From positions 1 to 64,000 of the forward strand of contig NZ_AUMU01000001.1 of assembly GCF_000430845.1 (NCBI RefSeq): DNA of 64,000 nucleotides, written 5' to 3'. The position numbers were made by a program, and so were the translations under genes. Under the pieces are notes generated by a model. It was given only the letters and a program-made list of their open reading frames with translations, was not told the origin of the DNA and searched no databases. Below, in pieces: positions 43,026 through 53,333 of this stretch (the stretch's first letter is position 1; every line of letters starts with the position of its first letter). Source of the DNA: Chryseobacterium gregarium DSM 19109. Lineage in GTDB: Bacteria > Bacteroidota > Bacteroidia > Flavobacteriales > Weeksellaceae.

Positions 43026-46025
43026 ATGAAAAAATCCTATTCCAACATAGGAGGCATTTTCTTTGGCCTGGTGTTTACGGCGGTAAGCATCACGGCAAAA
43101 GCCCAGACCCGGACGATTTCCGGTACTGTCACGGCATCCGGAAAACCCCTTCCGGGCGTAACGGTCTCCCAGGAGGGCAGCGACCAGGCGGCTGTGACCC
43201 GTGACAACGGCACCTACCGCCTGGAGGTGACTGCAGAAAACCCCATCCTGGTATTCAGGCATCCGGAGTATGCCGAAGAACGGATCCATGCCAGGGGCCA
43301 GGCCGTCATCAATACCGAGCTGGAACACAAAGTGAAAGGCATTGAAGAGGTGGTGGTGAATGCCGGCTACTACAAAGTGAAAGACAAGGAAAGGACAGGA
43401 AGCATCGCGAAGATTTCCGCGAAGGAGATTGAAAACCAGCCGGTGACGAATGTGTTAAGTGCCGCGCAGGGAAGGATGGCCGGCGTGAGCATTACCCAGA
43501 GTTCAGGCGTTCCCGGAGGAGGATATGACATCCAGATCCGGGGAAGGAACAGCCTGAGGACCAAAAGCAATTCGGAATTTGACGGCAACCAGCCGCTGTA
43601 CGTGGTCGACGGGATACCGTTCGGGTCGGAAATGACTTCGCTGTATTCCACGTCGGTATTTTCTTCAAGAAGCATCAACCCGCTCAACAGCATCAACCCC
43701 AATGACATTGAGAAAATGGAGATCCTGAAAGATGCCGATGCTACGGCCATTTACGGGTCCAGAGGGGCGAACGGGGTTGTGCTCATCACCACCAAAAAAG
43801 GCAGATCCGGAAAGGCAGGGCTCAGCTTCAATACCTCCTACGGGCTCAGCTCCATTATTTCCAACCTTAAAATGATGGATACCGGCCAGTACCTCAGCAT
43901 GCGGAAACAGGCGTTTGCCAATAACAGCATCAGTGCATACCCTGCCACCGCTTACGATGTCAACGGAACCTGGGACCAGGACCGCTATACCGACTGGCCG
44001 AAAACCCTGCTCGGAAACCTGGCCGCCTCTTCCAATACCCAGCTTTCCCTGAACGGCGGCAGTGAAACCACCTCTTTTCTCCTGAGCATGGGGCACCAGG
44101 AACAGACGACGGTATTTGACAAGGACTTCAGATACCGGAACAGCAACCTGTCCAGCCAAATTTCCCACCGTTCCAAGGACCGGAAATTCCAGCTGAACCT
44201 CTCGAATACGTTTTCGATCCAAAAGAACAACGTCCTGCGATCTGACCTGACCCGGCAGGCCTTTACCCTGGCCCCCAATGCCCCGGCCCTGTACCAGCAG
44301 GACGGAAGCCTGAACTGGCAGAACAATACCTTCAACAATCCTGTGGCGGCCTACCGTTCTACCTACAGCAATGAGAACAGGCAGTTACTGAACAGCATCA
44401 ACCTCCAGTACGGCCTGTTTAAAGATTTCAGCCTCAAGCTGAACGGAGGGCTCAACTACCAGACGTTTGAAGAGCTGTCCCTGCAGCCCAATACGATGTA
44501 CAATCCAGCCACGGCCAACGGGCAGTCCAGCGCCACCTCCAGGGCATCCAAAAACAACCAGGACCGGTTCTCATTTATCCTGGAGCCCCAGCTCAACTGG
44601 ACTTATGAAAGCGGAAACCATACCCTCGATGTCCTGGCAGGCGGAACCTTCCAGCGGGAAACCAATGAACAGGGCTCGATGATCGGAGTCGGTTTCGAGA
44701 GCAACCTGTTTATTGAAAACCTCGGGGCTGCCAAGACCAAAGTAATCAGCGACCAGCTGCATACCGAATACCGCTACGGCGCCGTATTCGGAAGGGTGAA
44801 CTACCAGTATAAAAAGCGCTACCTGCTGAATGTAACGGGGAGGCGGGACGGCAGCAGCCGTTTCGGGACCAATAAAAAGTTTGCGAACTTCGGTGCCGTG
44901 GGAGCAGCATGGCTGTTCAGCGAGGAAGCTTTCCTAAAGGATTCCCGGTGGCTGAGCTTCGGGAAACTGAGAAGCAGTTTCGGAACGGCGGGAAGCGACA
45001 ATATCGGGGACTACCAGTACATCGATACCTATACGGTCTCATCCGCCAACCCTTACAACAACATCAACGGGCTGCTTCCCTCGAGGCTCTACAATCCCGA
45101 TTACAGCTGGGAAAAAACCACCAAGCTCGAAGCGGCCCTGGAGACGGGATTCTTCGGAAACCGCCTGAACCTTACGGCCGCCTGGTACCGGAACCGGTCT
45201 GCCAATCAGCTCATCGGCTACCAGCTTCCGTCCGTCACAGGTTTCCCGTCGGTACTCGCCAACCTGAATGCGGAGGTGGAAAACCGGGGCTGGGAATTTG
45301 AGCTCAGCGGAAAGCCCCTGAAAGGCAAATTCCAATGGGAGACCGGAATCAATGTCACGTTTCCGGAGAACCGGCTGATTTCGTTTCCCGGGCTTGAAGG
45401 CTCCACTTATGCCAATGACTTTATGATCGGGTATTCTACCTCCCTGATCAAGCTCTACCAGCTTGAAGGGCTCAACCCGCAGACCGGTGCCTATGCCTTC
45501 ACAGATTATAACGGTGACGGTAAGATCTCTTCTCCCCAGGACAACCGGGTGGCGGAAGACCTCAGCGTCAGGTATTTCGGTGGCTGGAACAATAATCTGA
45601 CCTATCAGAATTTCAGCCTGTCATTCCTGTTCCAGTTTGTAAAGCAACGGGCTAAAAACTTTAACAGCTCCCTGCCGGTTCCCGGCAGCCTGAACAACCA
45701 GCCTCTCGAGGTGCTGGATGTCTGGAGCCCCCAGAACCCTTCCGGAACGTATATGCCCTACACCACGCAGAGCAGCCCGCTGCATTCGTTATTCCAGAAT
45801 TCAACGGCTGCGGTATCGGACGCCTCCTACATCAGGCTGAAAAACGTGCAGCTGTCCTACAGCATTCCCCTAAAAGAATCGGCATTCCGGAACGTCAGGA
45901 TTTATTTCCAGGGACAGAACCTGCTGACCTTTACCAAATATTTCGGGATCGATCCCGAGTTTACGGGAATGGGCTTTTTGCCGCCGCTGAAAACGTATTC
46001 ATTCGGGATGCAGCTGAGCCTGTGA
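43026..46025 (+). CDS. SusC/RagA-family TonB-linked outer membrane receptor
   Basis: A 999-aa protein with signal peptide, a carboxypeptidase-D-like repeat (RTISGTVTASGKPLPGVTVSQ), the plug domain (GSIAKISAKEIENQPVTNVL, LYVVDGIPFG, SINPNDIEKMEILKDADATA, IYGSRGANGVVLITTKKG) and a long beta-barrel ending FTKYFGIDPEFTGMG with a terminal aromatic/Leu. It transports bulky ligands across the outer membrane with its SusD partner encoded next. Together with an S9 peptidase gene it suggests peptide rather than glycan uptake. GC-rich relative to the leader array in front of it. Confidence 0.95.
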   Translation: MKKSYSNIGGIFFGLVFTAVSITAKAQTRTISGTVTASGKPLPGVTVSQEGSDQAAVTRDNGTYRLEVTAENPILVFRHPEYAEERIHARGQAVINTELEHKVKGIEEVVVNAGYYKVKDKERTGSIAKISAKEIENQPVTNVLSAAQGRMAGVSITQSSGVPGGGYDIQIRGRNSLRTKSNSEFDGNQPLYVVDGIPFGSEMTSLYSTSVFSSRSINPLNSINPNDIEKMEILKDADATAIYGSRGANGVVLITTKKGRSGKAGLSFNTSYGLSSIISNLKMMDTGQYLSMRKQAFANNSISAYPATAYDVNGTWDQDRYTDWPKTLLGNLAASSNTQLSLNGGSETTSFLLSMGHQEQTTVFDKDFRYRNSNLSSQISHRSKDRKFQLNLSNTFSIQKNNVLRSDLTRQAFTLAPNAPALYQQDGSLNWQNNTFNNPVAAYRSTYSNENRQLLNSINLQYGLFKDFSLKLNGGLNYQTFEELSLQPNTMYNPATANGQSSATSRASKNNQDRFSFILEPQLNWTYESGNHTLDVLAGGTFQRETNEQGSMIGVGFESNLFIENLGAAKTKVISDQLHTEYRYGAVFGRVNYQYKKRYLLNVTGRRDGSSRFGTNKKFANFGAVGAAWLFSEEAFLKDSRWLSFGKLRSSFGTAGSDNIGDYQYIDTYTVSSANPYNNINGLLPSRLYNPDYSWEKTTKLEAALETGFFGNRLNLTAAWYRNRSANQLIGYQLPSVTGFPSVLANLNAEVENRGWEFELSGKPLKGKFQWETGINVTFPENRLISFPGLEGSTYANDFMIGYSTSLIKLYQLEGLNPQTGAYAFTDYNGDGKISSPQDNRVAEDLSVRYFGGWNNNLTYQNFSLSFLFQFVKQRAKNFNSSLPVPGSLNNQPLEVLDVWSPQNPSGTYMPYTTQSSPLHSLFQNSTAAVSDASYIRLKNVQLSYSIPLKESAFRNVRIYFQGQNLLTFTKYFGIDPEFTGMGFLPPLKTYSFGMQLSL

Positions 46026-46093
46026 AGTGAAATGGATGAAGTAAAAGGTAAAATGTATAAAGTAAAATGTAAAATGTACAAAGTAATAAGTAA
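46026..46093. repeat. Short imperfect tandem repeat
   Basis: GTAAAATGTA-like 10-to-14-bp units repeat several times directly after the SusC stop (AGTAAAAGGTAAAATG, AGTAAAATGTAAAATG). No function known; the minus strand has only spurious frames. Confidence 0.7.
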
Positions 46094-46261
46094 AGGGGTG
46101 AGTGGAAAGAGGCGGGTGGGGTTGAGGGTTGCGTGATTTTATGATGATAAGCAGGGGTAAAGCCGCCGCCGGTATCAATACGTCTTTTTTAAGCATACCC
46201 TTATCCGCATCTTGATCCGCCATCTCAATCCTGAAACAATAAAACAATAAAACAAAAAAAA

Positions 46262-47644
46262 ATGAAAACAACGATACAAAAATTAACCCTGACAGGGATG
46301 CTTAGTGTTCTGACCATGACCGTCTGCTTCTCCTGTGAAAAGATGCTCGAAGTGGATACGCCTGAAAACCAGATCGACCGTGAAATGGTCTTCAACGATG
46401 TACAGACCGCCAATGCCGCGCTGGCAGGACTGTATTCCGGCATCCGTGACCAGTCTTCGGTTTCCGGTGACCAGCTGGGGCCCATTATGGGAACCTATAC
46501 CGATGATCTCGATAACCATGTGCTGACTTCGGCCAACGGGATTATCGATATCTACCGCAACCAGCTTATTGAGAGCAATTCTGTTATTTATACCCTATGG
46601 TCGTACAATTACAAACAGGTGTATACCGCGAATGCCATTCTCGAAGGCATTGACTCTTCGGAATCGCTCCCTCCGGCAGATAAAAACCGGATCAAAGGGG
46701 AAGCCCTGTTTCTCCGGTCACTGATGTTCTACCACCTCCAGCAGATCTTCGGCGGTATCGCCTATCCGGTGACCACCAGCTACCAGACCAATCAGTCCAT
46801 TGCCAGGACACCGTCTGCGGAAGTGCTGCAAAAGCTGGAATCGGACCTCCGGGAATCAGCAGGATTGTTAAGCGATCCCTATACCAACCCGGAGAGAATC
46901 TATGCCAACAGGAAGACCGCTGAAATGCTCCTGGCCAAAGTGCTGATGGACCAGGGCCGTTGGGCAGAATCGGAAACGGTTTTGAAAGGCATTATCCAGG
47001 ATTCACAGTATGCCTGGGAAACGGACCTGACCAAGGTATTCCTGAAATCGGGAAAACATATCCTCTGGCAGCTGAAGCCTTCCCAGGCAGGAAACCCTAC
47101 GATAGAGGCCAATGTGTATTTCTTCGGAAATGCCGCGCCGACCAATTATTCACTCAGCCCGGCGCTGTACCAGTCCTTTGCCGCCGGTGACCAGCGCAGA
47201 CAGAAATGGATCCTCGCGACCACCGTCGGCGCAAATACCTGGTACAAAGCCGACAAGTATAAACTCCGGTCCAACAACAGCACGGAATACTCCATTGTCT
47301 TCAGGCTGGAAGAAGCCTATCTGCTGCTGGCGGAAAGCCTGGCCAGGCAGAACAAGCTGACCGAAGCGCTGCCCTTTCTGAACGCCACAAGGCTTCGTGC
47401 AGGACTGGCGGCAGTACCTGCGCCCCTCTCACAGCCCGTCCTGTTGGAGGCCATCCTGGATGAGGACCGGAAAGAATTTTTTGCAGAAATGGGCAAGCGT
47501 TTCTTTGACCTTAAAAGAACGGGGCAGCTCAGCCAGCTGACGGCAGTAAAACCCAACTGGAAAGCCGAGCACCAGCTGTGGCCGGTGCCGCAGCAGGAAC
47601 TTTTGTTAAACCCTCATTTGCTGCCTCAAAATACAGGATACTGA
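46262..47644 (+). CDS. SusD/RagB-family lipoprotein
   Basis: A 460-aa outer-membrane lipoprotein with lipobox FSC (Cys25, in TVCFSCEKMLEVDTP). The SusD landmarks are NAALAGLYSGIRDQSS, RIKGEALFLRSLMFYHLQQIFG (TPR-like helices), RTPSAEVLQKLESDL, FRLEEAYLLLAESLARQNK and the C-terminal DEDRKEFFAEMGKRFFDLKRTG. It captures ligand for the upstream SusC. Its stop overlaps the start of the S9 peptidase gene (TGATG). Confidence 0.95.
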   Translation: MKTTIQKLTLTGMLSVLTMTVCFSCEKMLEVDTPENQIDREMVFNDVQTANAALAGLYSGIRDQSSVSGDQLGPIMGTYTDDLDNHVLTSANGIIDIYRNQLIESNSVIYTLWSYNYKQVYTANAILEGIDSSESLPPADKNRIKGEALFLRSLMFYHLQQIFGGIAYPVTTSYQTNQSIARTPSAEVLQKLESDLRESAGLLSDPYTNPERIYANRKTAEMLLAKVLMDQGRWAESETVLKGIIQDSQYAWETDLTKVFLKSGKHILWQLKPSQAGNPTIEANVYFFGNAAPTNYSLSPALYQSFAAGDQRRQKWILATTVGANTWYKADKYKLRSNNSTEYSIVFRLEEAYLLLAESLARQNKLTEALPFLNATRLRAGLAAVPAPLSQPVLLEAILDEDRKEFFAEMGKRFFDLKRTGQLSQLTAVKPNWKAEHQLWPVPQQELLLNPHLLPQNTGY

Positions 47645-50154
47645 TGAACAGACGATTTAATATTACATGCACCGCCTTCCTAAGCCTGCTCCTGCTGCTT
47701 GTTCCACACCCAGAGCTCTCTGCCCAGAAAAAAGACAGCCTGGAACGGCTGATGGGCAAAAATTATAAGCTGCAGATCCTGGGCTTTTCCAACAAAGGCA
47801 GCTGGGTGATGGCAGAAAAGAGATACGGGCACAGCAGCGACAGTACGTTTATATTCAGTACCCACGGAAAGGGCAGTGAAGCGGGAACGATCATCAGGAT
47901 GAAAGGCTCGCGTGTTTTTTTAAAAGAAGAAGCGGTGCTGTCTTCCGGCGGCGGCAAGGCAGAATACCGGAATTTGAAAACAGGAAGTAAGACGGCCTAC
48001 CATAACATCAAAAGAGCGACCGGCCTGCCTGCGACGGGAATGTATTCTGTACTGGACCAGGAAAACAAAATATCGGTATATGATCTGTCAGGCAAGCGGT
48101 TATACAGCATTAATGATATCGAAGGCTTCGAGATAACGGACGAAACCGCCAGGACGTACGTGAACAGAAGGGTAGGGGCGGCGCATGAGCTTTATGATAT
48201 TTCAGGAACAATGCCTCAGAAATTATACACCTCAGTTTATCCGCTGCAGCACGTCATGATGAGCCGTTCAAAATCCTACCTTCTGGCTGTTGAGAACGAT
48301 CCTGTTTCCGGGACGAGGAAGTTGATTGCCATCCGGACTGCGACAGGACAACTTATGCAGGCCATCATTCCCGGGATGCACCAGGATGATGCTCCGTCAT
48401 TTACCGAATTTGGAAACGGAACTTCCCTGTTTATCCATGGGGTGCACCACATCCCCCGAAATAAAATGGTGGAGATCTGGTACGGGAACGACGGCAATCT
48501 CCAGAAGAACGAAATCGGTTCTGATATGGTCTCTGCCTATTGGATCATGAACATGAAGTCTGGAAAAATTGAGAGGCTGCCGTCAGAAGGAATGCAGATG
48601 CTTCCCACCGGGGACCACCGGCATTTCCTGGCCTTCAGGGCCGGAGCCGTCCAGGATTACCGGACGCTGAATGAGCATATCGACATGAGCCTCTATGATT
48701 TGGAAACCCGGTCATTCAGGAAGCTGGACACGATTAAAAACGGAGACCTGTATCTCTCGTCCCAAGGGAGCCTGCTGGCCTACCGGTCCATGGACAATCA
48801 ATGGATCATCTCGGACCTTACCCGAAAGGATAAAACAGCCCTAAGCAGGGAGAAACTCCGGAATCCTGCATTTTCTGATGATGATGGTGAAATCTATTTT
48901 GAAAGCGATCAGGGGCTGTATGTTTATTCAGTGCGAAAACAGTCTTTGCAGATAATTCCCGAAACCAAAAACCAAAAGGTGAAACTGGTCAACAGGGACC
49001 GTACAGGATTTCCTGCCGGTAATTCACACCTGTACCGGATCACCTTGAAGAAAGGAAGCCCCGTGGTTTTCGAGTCAAGGGATGAAGATCAGAATACGAC
49101 CGCTTATTATACCCTGCAGAAAGGGAAAGTCAGGACAATGATTCCGGCCAATCCGAACTTTATTTCCTCTATCGAATTAACGGAAGATGCATCAGCTTCT
49201 GTTTTTGTGGAAGAGAACTATACGGTGCCTCCAAAACTGGTCTTCCGGAAAAGCAGTCCCGGGAAGTTGCCTGTTGTCCTGCAGAGCTATACCGGGGATG
49301 TGAAAGTAAAATCTTTTAAGCAGGAAATCATCCGCTATTCCAATTCGGAAGGCAGGCCTTTGAAAGGGATTTTGTATTATCCCGCCGGTTTTGATGCGTC
49401 TAAGCAATACCCGATGGTGGTAAGGATTTACCAGGTCCAGAGTGATACCTCGAATCATTACCATGTGCTGGGATATTATAACCCGGTTGCTTTCGATCTC
49501 CGTGCCCTGGTCGAGAATGGATATTTTGTCTATCTTCCCGATATTGTTTTCGGACCGCAGGGGACCGGGCTTTCTGCACTGGATTGCGTGCACCGGGGAT
49601 TGGATGCCATCCAGGACAGGCCTTATATCAATCCCGCCAAAATAGGATTGACCGGCCATTCACACGGAGGGTATGAGACCAATTTTATTGCTACCCATTC
49701 CGATCGGTTTGCGACTTACCTGTCAGGAGCAGGAAACAGCGATATCGTAAGGTCATATTTTTCTTACAATTACAATTTCCACAGCCCTTTTTACTGGCAG
49801 TTTGAAGACGGACAGTATGAGATGCCTCTGCCTTTTGCGTCCGATAAAGAATTATATTTCAGGAATAATCCCATCCATTATTCCGAAAAGGTCAACGCTC
49901 CCATATTGCTTTGGGCAGGAAAAAAAGACAAGAACATTGCATGGGACCAGGTAATGGAATTCTATATAGGACTGAAGCGGCATCAGAAAGACGTTGTTGC
50001 CTTATTCTACCCGGACCAGGGGCATGCCCTCGGACTGTCAAGCCCTGAAAAAAATGATCTCTATTACAAGGCGCTGGACTGGTGGGATTATTTCCTGAAA
50101 GATAAAAAGAATATCCCATGGATTGACCGACAGATGAAAAAGGACGCTTTGTAG
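47644..50154 (+). CDS. S9-family prolyl oligopeptidase-like secreted peptidase
   Basis: An 836-aa protein with signal peptide (NITCTAFLSLLLLLVPHP), a long beta-propeller-like domain and a C-terminal alpha/beta-hydrolase. The catalytic triad can be read: Ser673 in TGHSHGGYETN, Asp762 in AGKKDKNIAWDQ and His794 in DQGHALGL. Start chosen at MNRRFNITC, overlapping the SusD stop. It probably cleaves imported or surface peptides for the SusCD pair (inference from operon). Confidence 0.9.
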   Translation: MNRRFNITCTAFLSLLLLLVPHPELSAQKKDSLERLMGKNYKLQILGFSNKGSWVMAEKRYGHSSDSTFIFSTHGKGSEAGTIIRMKGSRVFLKEEAVLSSGGGKAEYRNLKTGSKTAYHNIKRATGLPATGMYSVLDQENKISVYDLSGKRLYSINDIEGFEITDETARTYVNRRVGAAHELYDISGTMPQKLYTSVYPLQHVMMSRSKSYLLAVENDPVSGTRKLIAIRTATGQLMQAIIPGMHQDDAPSFTEFGNGTSLFIHGVHHIPRNKMVEIWYGNDGNLQKNEIGSDMVSAYWIMNMKSGKIERLPSEGMQMLPTGDHRHFLAFRAGAVQDYRTLNEHIDMSLYDLETRSFRKLDTIKNGDLYLSSQGSLLAYRSMDNQWIISDLTRKDKTALSREKLRNPAFSDDDGEIYFESDQGLYVYSVRKQSLQIIPETKNQKVKLVNRDRTGFPAGNSHLYRITLKKGSPVVFESRDEDQNTTAYYTLQKGKVRTMIPANPNFISSIELTEDASASVFVEENYTVPPKLVFRKSSPGKLPVVLQSYTGDVKVKSFKQEIIRYSNSEGRPLKGILYYPAGFDASKQYPMVVRIYQVQSDTSNHYHVLGYYNPVAFDLRALVENGYFVYLPDIVFGPQGTGLSALDCVHRGLDAIQDRPYINPAKIGLTGHSHGGYETNFIATHSDRFATYLSGAGNSDIVRSYFSYNYNFHSPFYWQFEDGQYEMPLPFASDKELYFRNNPIHYSEKVNAPILLWAGKKDKNIAWDQVMEFYIGLKRHQKDVVALFYPDQGHALGLSSPEKNDLYYKALDWWDYFLKDKKNIPWIDRQMKKDAL

Positions 50155-50829
50155 CGTCATTTGTTCGTATGTATAGAATACCCTATTATCTTAAAACCTT
50201 TTTAAATGCATTGAACAAAAAATACATGGTAAAAGTACAGGAAGCTGATATGATGTTACCGTTTCATCCAGGGTGTTTTTAGATAATCTACGTCAGGGCC
50301 TGTTTTAATGACACGATAATTACCCAACAATACCTCCCGGAGCAATGAGAGGTATTGTATTGATTTGAAAATGAGAATATTTACTTGTCTATTACTGATT
50401 TCAAAATTGATACCAAACAGGTATTTAAATCATTGAATGGTGATTTGTGTGGTATTTTTTTATAATTATAATCCAGGAGTGTTTTATTCATATACGATCA
50501 ATGTAAAAAATTCTGCAGCGCATTTCTGTATTTGAAAGTAATACCTGATTGTGAAGCCTAAAAAATAAGGAAAAGATGTCGGCTTTTGAAGTATCTTTTA
50601 TCAATACGATTTCCTGGTAAAATTCAAATTGTTCTAATCTAAAGATAAAGAGTGTATTGATGTCTTAATTTAAATACAAACGAAGTTTTCAAAGCTGAAA
50701 CGGTATGCATTTTGGTTACAGATCAGTGAATTACCTCACAGGTACCAACAGGTTAATTTGCATCAGATTAATACCTCTGATCTTATAACCATGAGAAGTA
50801 ATCCATCACCCAATCAAAATACCATTACA
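50155..50829. other. Intergenic region of about 670 bp
   Basis: No reading frame with support. The stretch is AT-rich and probably holds the promoter of the following gene; no consensus -7 was seen with certainty. Confidence 0.5.
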
Positions 50830-51249
50830 ATGAAAAAAGCTTCACTGAAAACAATTGCACAAAAAATGAAAAATTTAGACTTCTGTATGATGATTACTCA
50901 TGACGGAAGGCATGCTACCTACTCAAGGCCCATGAGCAATAACGGCAAGGTAGAATATGACGGCGACTCATGGTTTTTCACCTATGAGGACAGCAATAAA
51001 GTCCGACAAATTCAGACAGATCACCGGATAAGCCTTATATACCAGACTGATGATATGTTATTCATCGATTGTCACGGTACGGCAGCAATTGTTACCGACA
51101 AAGAAATATTAAAAGAAAAATGGGTTGAAGGGCTGGAACAATGGTTTCCCGAAGGCATTGATACGCCCGGAATTTGCCTGTTGAAAGTTACTGCAAAGCG
51201 GGTAACCTTCTGGCATAAGGAAGAGGAAGGCGAATATACCCCATCCTGA
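50830..51249 (+). CDS. Pyridoxamine-5'-phosphate-oxidase-like protein (general stress type)
   Basis: A 139-aa flavin-fold protein: KIAQKMKNLDFCMMITHD-type opening (here TIAQKMKNLDFCMMITHDG), HATYSRPMSNNG, YDGDSWFFTYEDSNKVRQIQ, DHRISLIYQTDDMLFIDCHG and a C-terminal VTAKRVTFWHKEEE. This is the small general-stress-protein-26-like branch that binds FMN or related cofactors. Start at MKKASLKTI; upstream in-frame ATGs exist but lack family matches. Confidence 0.8.
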   Translation: MKKASLKTIAQKMKNLDFCMMITHDGRHATYSRPMSNNGKVEYDGDSWFFTYEDSNKVRQIQTDHRISLIYQTDDMLFIDCHGTAAIVTDKEILKEKWVEGLEQWFPEGIDTPGICLLKVTAKRVTFWHKEEEGEYTPS

Positions 51250-51340
51250 AAATAAGGATTCTGAAAATATATGGATGCAGCGGATAAGGTGTTTCATATT
51301 AATTCCTTTTATCTTCAGGATTCCTAAATGACATTTAAGA

Positions 51341-51366
51341 TTGAAAAGGGCGCCGACAGGCGCCCC
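51341..51366 (-). terminator. Terminator of the DUF6520 operon
   Basis: Perfect 7-bp GC stem GGGCGCC / GGCGCCC with loop GACA; on the minus strand it is followed by CTTTTCAA. It lies just after the DUF6520 stop. Confidence 0.75.
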
Positions 51367-51371
51367 TCTTA

Positions 51372-51635
51372 TTAAGGTTTAAACAATTCTTCTCCGCACA
51401 TCGTCGGATTTGCAGAAAATCCCTGTACCAGGTGGACATCGGTATCCACTGACCATTCACAGGGTTGGTCACCTACCGTTTCGCACTGCTGATTGGCTGC
51501 AATACATTCACCGCTTTCGATGTCGATCCTATAGCCCGGCTGCAGGGCTTTTTTTGAATCGCTGTTCGCTTTCGTTGCAAAAGCTGCGCCTGTGCCCATC
51601 AAAATCAGGACCACAGGAATCATAAGTTTTTTCAT
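51372..51635 (-). CDS. DUF6520-family secreted peptide
   Basis: An 87-aa protein with signal peptide MKKLMIPVVLILMGTGAAFA and a mature domain with four cysteines (IESGECIAANQQCETVGDQP, CEWSVDTDV, TMCGEELFKP). It is a typical small DUF6520 protein of Bacteroidota, of unknown function; the four cysteines probably form disulfides. It lies 23 bases after the MauE/DoxX-like gene in the same operon. Confidence 0.8.
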   Translation of the reverse strand: MKKLMIPVVLILMGTGAAFATKANSDSKKALQPGYRIDIESGECIAANQQCETVGDQPCEWSVDTDVHLVQGFSANPTMCGEELFKP

Positions 51636-51658
51636 AGTAAAAATATGTAAATTGGTGC

Positions 51659-53173
51659 CTACTCTTTGTTCAGGTTTTCGGCTTCCCCTGACCGGTATAA
51701 ATCTTTAATAGGTTTAGTAAAACGATAGCGGATCAATTCATTTCCCATTATAATAAACAGGTAATGATCATTGGCTGTCATCTTAGAAATTTTGTTTCCG
51801 TTTCTGTTTTTGATATAAAAGCTCCCTGCATATTCGTGTTTATCCGTAAAATACATATCCACCACGGAAACTCCCTGCCCTGATTCGGCAGACTCATTTC
51901 TCGCCTTTGAAGCAGAGGAGATAAAGACTAGGTTGCTGTTGGCGGTGCATGCCTTATTGATCTTAACCGGCGGTGCACTCATCTTTCGCCTGCCGTCACT
52001 TAAAACAGTCACCTTAACCTGTGCAGTGGTTACGGTATCGATGGTACGGAAACGGTCTTTTAAATGCACACGGTCATCCATCAGCATAAACTCATTACGG
52101 TAACTGTAGGCATAGATAAGCTCTTTGCTATTTTGTTTCTTAACGAGAAAGCCGTCTGAATCAAAGACCCCGTCAATCTGCTTTTGCAGGATGCCTTCGG
52201 AGAGTTTGATCTTTGGAATCCTGTGCAGGTCAAGATCAGCCAATGTATAATACCGGGTGACCCGGTTTTGGGTCCGTAGGGCAAACCTTGCGGTATCTAA
52301 GGGGACCAGCTGATTGAAATACGCATCGCCACGGCTGATGAGGCGGCCCCGGAAATCGTTTAGGCTTCCCCGGTAGATTACCGGTACCGTTCCGTCATAG
52401 AGGTAGAAGTTTTTATTCAGTATCCGGACCTGAAGGTTGCGGAAGGGATAATCCTTGTCGCTGAGCTTTATTTTATTCTGCTTAAACGCTGTGAGGTCAA
52501 ATTCTATATCTGAAAGTACAAGAGGCGCAGTGTAATTTCCTAAGTAAATTTTCTGATCATCCATACCTGAAAAGTAGAATGAGTTCACTTTCAGATCATA
52601 GATCTTATCCTGAATGACAGGATGAATTAAGAACCTGCGCGTAAAATTATTATCTTTTTTGATGATATATTCTGAAGAGAAGAACAGAGCAATAATGAAA
52701 AGGCAGCTCAATACATTGCTCGCTATTAATGTAATCATCATTCTTTTAGTGGAGTACCTTTGTGCTTTGCTACCGGCTGCCACCGCTGTCATTCCCAGCA
52801 GGACACCGATCAAGTTGAAAATTAAATGCTCGGTCCATCCGAGCTTTTCAAGAATGCCACCACAGGAGCAGGGGACAAAATCACTGTAATGTAATATCAG
52901 ATAAATATAAACGGTGAATGCTGACATGATGGCGGTTGATGCATACAGACCTAATAACCGCGTGCGTACCCATGCCAAAAGAAAGACAATCATCAGTTCA
53001 GTAATAATGACCGCATAGGATATATAAAAAGCATACGCACTCAATAAGGGGGACTGACCAATCTGAACCTGGAAATTTTCGAAATCCAGTGCCTTACTGA
53101 TGGCTGCATAGCAGAACAGTAAAATAAAAAAGTAGCTTGCCCACTTTATAATTCTTAATCTAAATGTCTTCAT
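51659..53173 (-). CDS. MauE/DoxX-family redox membrane protein with large C-terminal domain
   Basis: A 504-aa protein. Four N-terminal membrane segments (residues 11-165) hold the ALDFENFQVQIGQSPLLSAYA signature of MauE-like proteins and the SDFVPCSCGGILEKLGW loop with the CSCGG cysteines used for disulfide exchange. A long beta-rich extracytoplasmic part follows (YTLADLDLHRIP, FSGMDDQKIYLGN) without named domain. It probably helps form or reduce disulfides in the exported partner encoded next (DUF6520, four cysteines). Confidence 0.8.
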   Translation of the reverse strand: MKTFRLRIIKWASYFFILLFCYAAISKALDFENFQVQIGQSPLLSAYAFYISYAVIITELMIVFLLAWVRTRLLGLYASTAIMSAFTVYIYLILHYSDFVPCSCGGILEKLGWTEHLIFNLIGVLLGMTAVAAGSKAQRYSTKRMMITLIASNVLSCLFIIALFFSSEYIIKKDNNFTRRFLIHPVIQDKIYDLKVNSFYFSGMDDQKIYLGNYTAPLVLSDIEFDLTAFKQNKIKLSDKDYPFRNLQVRILNKNFYLYDGTVPVIYRGSLNDFRGRLISRGDAYFNQLVPLDTARFALRTQNRVTRYYTLADLDLHRIPKIKLSEGILQKQIDGVFDSDGFLVKKQNSKELIYAYSYRNEFMLMDDRVHLKDRFRTIDTVTTAQVKVTVLSDGRRKMSAPPVKINKACTANSNLVFISSASKARNESAESGQGVSVVDMYFTDKHEYAGSFYIKNRNGNKISKMTANDHYLFIIMGNELIRYRFTKPIKDLYRSGEAENLNKE

Positions 53174-53333
53174 GGTTACGGTTTTTTACGAAAGCCATAG
53201 GTCTCTTACTATGATATTAAGGAATTTTTCTTGCGTCGGAGCAAATACTCATACTGCTGCAAAAATAAAACCTGCCGTTTTATATGATCCGCTGACCTTC
53301 TATGGACTATCTTCAGTGTATACATTTGATACT

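Noticed and set aside
43370..44222. Minus-strand frames within the SusC gene
   Set aside because: They are shadows of the strongly coding, GC-rich plus-strand frame; no start context or domain.
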